DNA of 64,000 nt, from positions 682,001-746,000 of the forward strand of contig JAJHTX010000007.1 in assembly GCA_032164295.1 (NCBI GenBank), read 5' to 3'. Below the pieces are notes generated by a model. The model searched no databases. It was not told the DNA's origin and was given only the letters and a program-made list of their open reading frames with translations. This stretch comes from Inonotus obliquus (lineage: Eukaryota > Basidiomycota > Agaricomycetes > Hymenochaetales > Hymenochaetaceae). Of this stretch, positions 59,129 through 64,000 are shown in pieces. The first letter of the stretch is position 1. Each line of letters begins with the position of its first letter. The position numbers were made by a program, and so were the translations under genes.

Positions 59129-60172
59129 TTCCACCTCATAATCCAATCCATGCGTACTACGGATATTGGTATTATTTCTTTGAGGTCAACTCGGATCGGC
59201 ATTCAGGCTGCGATTGCCATGATATATCTACGTATTCCGTGCTCTGTCCTATTTATTTTGCTCGTGTATCGGAGTTGTCGTTCTCTTAGTGTGGATGGAT
59301 AGTCTGTAGAGTTCGTCGTTTCCATTTTGTTCGCCCCGATTCCATTCATTAGAGTGTATGCTGAATTGACCATTCCACAACAGGATGCAAGAGTCTAAGA
59401 AAGAATTTATCGATTATTCGTGCCAGTGCTGTAAAACAGTCGGATTGTATCCAGATTCCAGTCTATGTTTTCCGTGATGTATATATTCGCTCGTTTGCCT
59501 TGTACTATTTATGTTGTATCGAGAGCTTTCTTTCTCTTGTCATGGATAACATAGAGTTTGTCAGTACGTTTTGGTCGGTGTTATTTTATTTTATTAGCGT
59601 GTAACATGCGGTGTATACATGTAATTCACTCCTAAATTCATAACGAATCAATTATCGATCTGCTTGGTATCTATGTCTGGACTCTGCGTCTACCCTACCC
59701 AGGTCTCTATGTAAGGAGTCAGGTTTCATAGAGCCTCAAAGCCTCAAGAAGCAAGTACAAGTCGACTTCGAGATCTGTTTCGTCTGATGTTTGTAGAACG
59801 AGGAACGAGGAAGATGAAAGAGCGTAACAGAGGACTCCGACGATTCTAGAAAGCTTTACTGTAACATCTCGTCGGAATCTGTGGTTTTTGCATTGATGGC
59901 GACTGAATGACGGTGATCATCAGTTAAGTACTCAAAATGTATGAGTGAGTGAGAGTCACACAGATATAAAAGGCCAAGATCTACACGTACATCCCACCTA
60001 TGCTATGGAAGTCTATGGGTATGGTTTCGGGCGGCTTATCTGTCAATAACCGAACGGACTTGGCACGGGCTTTATCTTCACGTTTCCGTTTCGCGTACCT
60101 ACGTTTGAATCCGAGTCGTTGTTGTTGAAAGGACTAAAAGATTACTTTTGTTCGGGCCTGCCAATTCCAGGT
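59129..60172. other. Right edge of the array
   Basis: The first 500 bases resemble the usual array 3' flank, including a second partial copy near 59440-59620 (CGGATTGTATCCAGA, CTTTCTTTCTCTTGT-like). After about 59650 no array similarity is seen and no gene is recognised. Confidence 0.4.
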
Positions 60173-60177
60173 CAGTA

Positions 60178-61226
60178 ATGGGGAGTGGCAATCCGCGTCA
60201 AGAAAGTGTCCTGTTCCCACGACCCATGCCGCGTCCTGCCGGCGCTCGGTTACGCTTAAGCGAAAATAAGCGATGACCGGATTTTGAGAGATGTATTCGA
60301 CTTGACTGACCTCCATCCACAATGGAATAATGGCAGAAATAAATTGTACATTTTATGTAGTTGGTATCATAAATTGTATTTGTGCAAAAAATTTCAATTT
60401 TCTACAAAAATCTAGTGAGATACGGTGGTATCTCACCTCATATCTTAGGAACTAGGCAATTTCTACAAAATGTTTTTTGTACAAATTGAAGGTAGACATG
60501 GAAAAATACTTACCATGCATTGAGTTGAGTGATTCTTCGAGTTGTTGTTGAGGAGAAGAAGCAGGAAGATATGCAGAAGTACTGACAAAAAAGGAATAAA
60601 GCAAGCACGTGACCTGATGAGAACGCTGCTCGAAACATTGCCAGATAGACCAAATTGAACAAGAAAGAGATAGAACAATTCTCAACTGTGTGTAGTCACT
60701 CATTTTACTTTCATAGGAGGTAGATACAGCTCTTATTATGTAGATAAGAGGAGGAGATGCAATATAGGCCAATAAAAGACTGATTATTCAAGAGATGTGC
60801 CACTGAGAGAAGTGCATACAATGACATTAGATGAGGTGAAAGATCGGTTGGGTAGACTTTAAAGCTTCAATAATAGTATACAAATAGTACGTGTGTCTAG
60901 AAGTGCTGAATATATGCATGTTTTTAGCAATACTCGACGTATTTCTGCACTATATGCAGCTCATAGGTTTATTGGTGATGAAAACCAGCAGTAAAAAATG
61001 CCAGTATTACTGATTATTCCTTAGTTGTGTTGGATACTCAGTTCAATCAATATGCATGGACTGTTTTGATGCTTATTTATGAGTAGAACGACAGCAGCAG
61101 ACAGGGACAATATGAAAGGTACGGCGGTAAAAAAGGATCGTCGTTACGATACATATAAAGTAATTATTCAAGCTCCGAACGAAAAAATCACAGGACACTT
61201 TTTTGACGCGGATTGCCACTCCCCAT
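60178..61226. mobile_element. 1,049 bp inverted-repeat element with 5 bp target duplication
   Basis: Left end 60178-60213 and right end (about 61191-61226) are reverse complements over about 36 bp with one mismatch; the outer ends read ATGGGGAGTGGCAATCCGCG. CAGTA lies directly outside both ends (60173-60177 and 61227-61231). The interior is AT-rich with no transposase frame, so it would be non-autonomous. The superfamily cannot be assigned; a 5 bp duplication fits few cut-and-paste families. Confidence 0.75.
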
Positions 61227-61231
61227 CAGTA

Positions 61232-61888
61232 ACTCCTTTGCGACCGACTTGGAAATCACATGTGAGGGAAGGGGAGTACAGTCAAGTGATCGGTTTTTGC
61301 CTCTTAGAGGATATCATTCAGTCGTTCATTCTTGTGATGGATGGCATCTCGTCGAGTCTTCGAGTCAGACCACCCATGAATATGTTTGAATGGGTGGGAA
61401 GTCTCGCAATCACAATCGTAATATTCCGCCATCGTCGTCTTCGGCTCGACTTACAATTCAATTCAATTCACAGATGTTCTAGTGCTGAGTGTTGAGTCGA
61501 ATTTTGAATACCAGAAATATGGAGAGGGAGATACGGAGAGATACGGAAGAAAAGAATGAAATGACGGGGGGACGGGGACCACATCCGACAAAATATAAAA
61601 GTTTGCCCCAACTCGCCCACGGTCACGCACAAGTAAAAAGGCGCAAATTCATCATCATAAAAGAAAGAATTTTCTCTAAGATCTTCCTTTTTCTTTTTAT
61701 ATAGCTTTTTAGCAATCAAATTTCTCAAAAAAAGACCCCCACGCATCTGATTTCGATTTTCGTTCCGTCTTCCCTTCTCCTCTTTCTATCACCCACCACA
61801 ACTTTCTCCCTGCCACTCCCCTCCCCAACCGACTACGACGTCTAACGAGCTCATTCTTTTTCTTCCTTTCTGACTGCCACGCGTAACG
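61232..61888. other. Upstream region of the desaturase gene
   Basis: No gene recognised. CT-rich tracts and a TATA-like TTATATAGC near 61698 precede the start codon by about 190 bases. A small inverted repeat, CACCCATGAATA...TGAATGGGTG, lies near 61370-61398. Confidence 0.4.
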
Positions 61889-63608
61889 ATGAAGACGAAG
61901 CATGAAAACGGTGTCACCACCGTCGTCGACCAACAAGAGGTCATTATCCCAGACTTGTCCGTCAAGGACTTACTCTCCGCCATCCCGTCAGTACTATCTA
62001 CACCGAATTAATTCTCTCCGTTCTGACTCTACTCAACAGTCCACACTGCTTCAAGCGCTCAGCTTTCCACTCCTCTCTCTACATGTACGTACCCTCTCCA
62101 CACCAGCTGAACTCGTTACTGACCATGATGTAGTGTGATGGACTGTATACTTATCGCTGCCACGTACACCGTATGGAAGTACCTTGACAAGCAGGTTTCG
62201 CCCGAATTTATCAATCTTCCATACCCCTGGCTGTATGGGTTCGCACGGTTCAGTCTCTGGGCATTCTACACGTTCTTCACTGGATTGTGGATGACCGGAC
62301 TGTGGGTTATCGCGCACGAGTGCGGACACCAGGCGTTCTCGGAAAGCAAATTGGTCAACAACACTGTTGGCTGGGTTCTCCATTCTGCGTATGTCTCCCC
62401 CTCTGTGTCTGTCCGGCGTTCTATTTCACCCGCGATCAGCGCTTCTCTTCGCTTCCCCTTCAATTTCTTGATTGAACCCTGCTGATTATGGAATCTAGAC
62501 TCGGCGTTCCATACCACTCGTGGAGAATCACCCATTCGAAGCACCATGCATCCACAGCTCACATGACCCAGGATCAGGTATTCGTCCCCAAGACACGTTC
62601 GCGATTCGGTCTGCCTCCTCTCGACCCGGCTAAGGAGGACATTTATGGCACGAGCGTGACAGATGAGGTCAAGAGGGAGCTGTTGGAAGCGCTAGGCGAT
62701 TCGCCCATCGTAGCATCGTGGAACGCGGTGCTTCAACTGGTACGCACGTTGCCAGTCTATTATCACATGGGCTAACCTTGTCCAAAACTCGTGCAGCTGC
62801 TTGGTTGGCCCATGTACATCACGATTAATGCATCTGGACAGAAGCGTTATCCCAGATTCACCAATCGTACGTCTTCTGACGTAACTTGATTCCGAGTTTT
62901 GACGTAGCCTTTGATAGATTTCCTTCCTGGAGCCCCGCTGTTCAAGCCGCATGAATTCCACCAAATCATCATTTCCGACATCGGTATTCTCATTTGGGCA
63001 GCCGCACTCACCTGGTGGTCATACACAAGGGGATCCAGCGAGATGCTCCGCGCCTACTTCGTTCCGTATCTCTGGGTCAACCACTGGCTCGTCCTCATCA
63101 CTTTCCTGCAGCACACCGACCCCATCCTCCCGCACTACCGCGCACCGGCACATACCTTCCCGCGTGGTGCACTCGCGACCCTCGACCGTAACTTACTCGG
63201 CGATCTTGGACCCATTGGCTCATGGCTCGGTGCTTTTGCAACTCACGGTATCTCGGAGACCCATGTCCTTCACCACGTATCGAGCAAGATTCCGCACTAT
63301 AACGCGTGGGAAGCGACGTATGCACTTCGTGAGCGACTTGCAAGGGCTGGTATTAAGCTTCAAGGTCGTCCCGGTGGTTGGTCAGAAGTCTACCGAGTCT
63401 ACAAACAATGCAGAGTGAGTATATGCTGCAAATCCTAACTTGTTCGGTCCGAGACTGACGTGCTTTGAAGTTCGTCGAGGATGAGGGCAACATTGTCTTC
63501 TACAAGAATGCGCAGGGTCTCGCTGCTTCACGTCCGGTTATGCCTGAGGGAGGAACCATCAGCGATTCTGGTGTTGAGGTCGACGCCCCAAAAGGCAAGG
63601 CGGAGTAG
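61889..63608 (+). CDS. FAD2: Delta-12 fatty acid desaturase
   Basis: ER membrane di-iron enzyme that turns oleate into linoleate. About 440 residues from about eight exons. Start MKTKHENGVTTVVDQQEV at 61889; the next exons give IPPHCFKRSAFHSSLY, as in fungal enzymes. All three histidine boxes are present: HECGH (after LWVIA), HSKHH (WRITHSKHH) and HVLHH (SETHVLHHVSSKIP). Hydrophobic spans flank them (FTGLWMTGLWVIA, IIISDIGILIWAAALTWW). The loop TKSRFGLPP-like segment reads KTRSRFGLPPLDP. The C-terminus ends DAPKGKAE with TAG at 63606-63608. Omega-3 desaturases are close relatives; the His-box residues and length favour delta-12, but substrate cannot be fixed from sequence alone. Confidence 0.93.
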
Positions 63609-64000
63609 ATTTTCATCGTTTTGCAAGACTCGTTTCTTGGTCCGAATACCTCTTGAAGGGTGCAACTGCTATCGTGATGCTTTGATGGTAAGATGTGTTG
63701 ATGATACTTACCGACAAGTAGAAATTAAGAATCGTTAGAATAGCTTTGGATGTTCAATAGACATAGACTCTAATTGGAAGACGTAATACGGAAATTGTGT
63801 GTAGTGTCATAGTGCAAGGTTGCATATATGCACCACCGCTTGACGCCCCTTCACTTGCTTTGCATACATTCTCGCACACATTCGAGTCTAGACGTTCAGA
63901 GATGCGTTTCTCACCAACAAAGTTCCACTGAAAGAAGTCGAGTTCGAGTGTTGCATCTGCGTCTCAGCGCGTACAGGTCGATGACAATGACGCGCTTCGA
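63609..64000. other. Downstream flank of FAD2 to window end
   Basis: 392 bp with no recognised gene. A minus-strand open stretch in the last 100 bases may belong to a gene beyond the window, but it is too short to call. Confidence 0.3.

Noticed and set aside
60452..60772. 106-codon minus frame inside the 1,049 bp element as a transposase
   Set aside because: Too short, AT-driven composition, and no catalytic motif; the element is better seen as non-autonomous.
1..64000. CRISPR arrays, rRNA, tRNA genes and bacterial-type operons
   Set aside because: No regular short repeat-spacer series, no rRNA-like blocks, and no cloverleaf that I could support by eye; intron density shows a eukaryotic genome.

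Overview
The window looks like nuclear DNA of a mushroom-forming basidiomycete (Agaricomycetes). Genes are broken by many 40-70 nt GT-AG introns, are closely spaced on both strands, and include 7-transmembrane proteins of the DUF6533 type that are typical of that group. I cannot name the species. Exon borders were read by eye from frame continuity, splice signals and comparison between paralogues. No RNA evidence was available.

Layout. 1-8.7 kb: two tandem secreted GH35 beta-galactosidases, the first cut by the window start. 9-17.1 kb: a conserved housekeeping block with ALG7 (N-glycan initiation), COQ5 (ubiquinone synthesis), FCF2 (rRNA processing, minus), a 39/40 kDa complex I subunit (minus), and a gene that appears to fuse a SET domain to the tRNA deaminase subunit Tad3. 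18.1-19.8 kb: a 7-TM receptor-like gene. 20.5-59.1 kb: an expanded array of nine apparently intact DUF6533 7-TM genes (called A-I here) plus three remnants (K, K', J). The array is interrupted by SAS10/UTP3 (23.2-25.6 kb) and pyruvate decarboxylase (40.1-42.4 kb, minus). 61.9-63.6 kb: a delta-12 fatty acid desaturase.

How the array grew. A block with the 3' end of SAS10, its flank, a DUF6533 remnant and one intact gene (25.1-29.6 kb) recurs in decayed form at 30.6-34.1 kb. Further right, a unit of about 7.5 kb (degenerate small gene plus two DUF6533 genes) occurs as F+G and again as H+I. A third, truncated unit carries a 602 bp inverted-repeat element and pseudogene J. Each array gene shares a promoter signature (GATCAGTAGGAC-like box near -220, TATA box near -70), and most have a divergently oriented upstream module.

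Most notable observations. (1) Every intact DUF6533 copy has two introns separated by only two exonic bases (NT). The reading frame of transmembrane segment 3 closes only if those two bases are kept, which predicts a conserved 2-nt microexon. (2) An intron whose removal deletes the only stop codon between the SET and Tad3 regions, making a single 550-residue protein. (3) Two separate mobile-element-like sequences: a TA-flanked 602 bp element and a 1,049 bp element with about 36 bp inverted repeats and a 5 bp target duplication.
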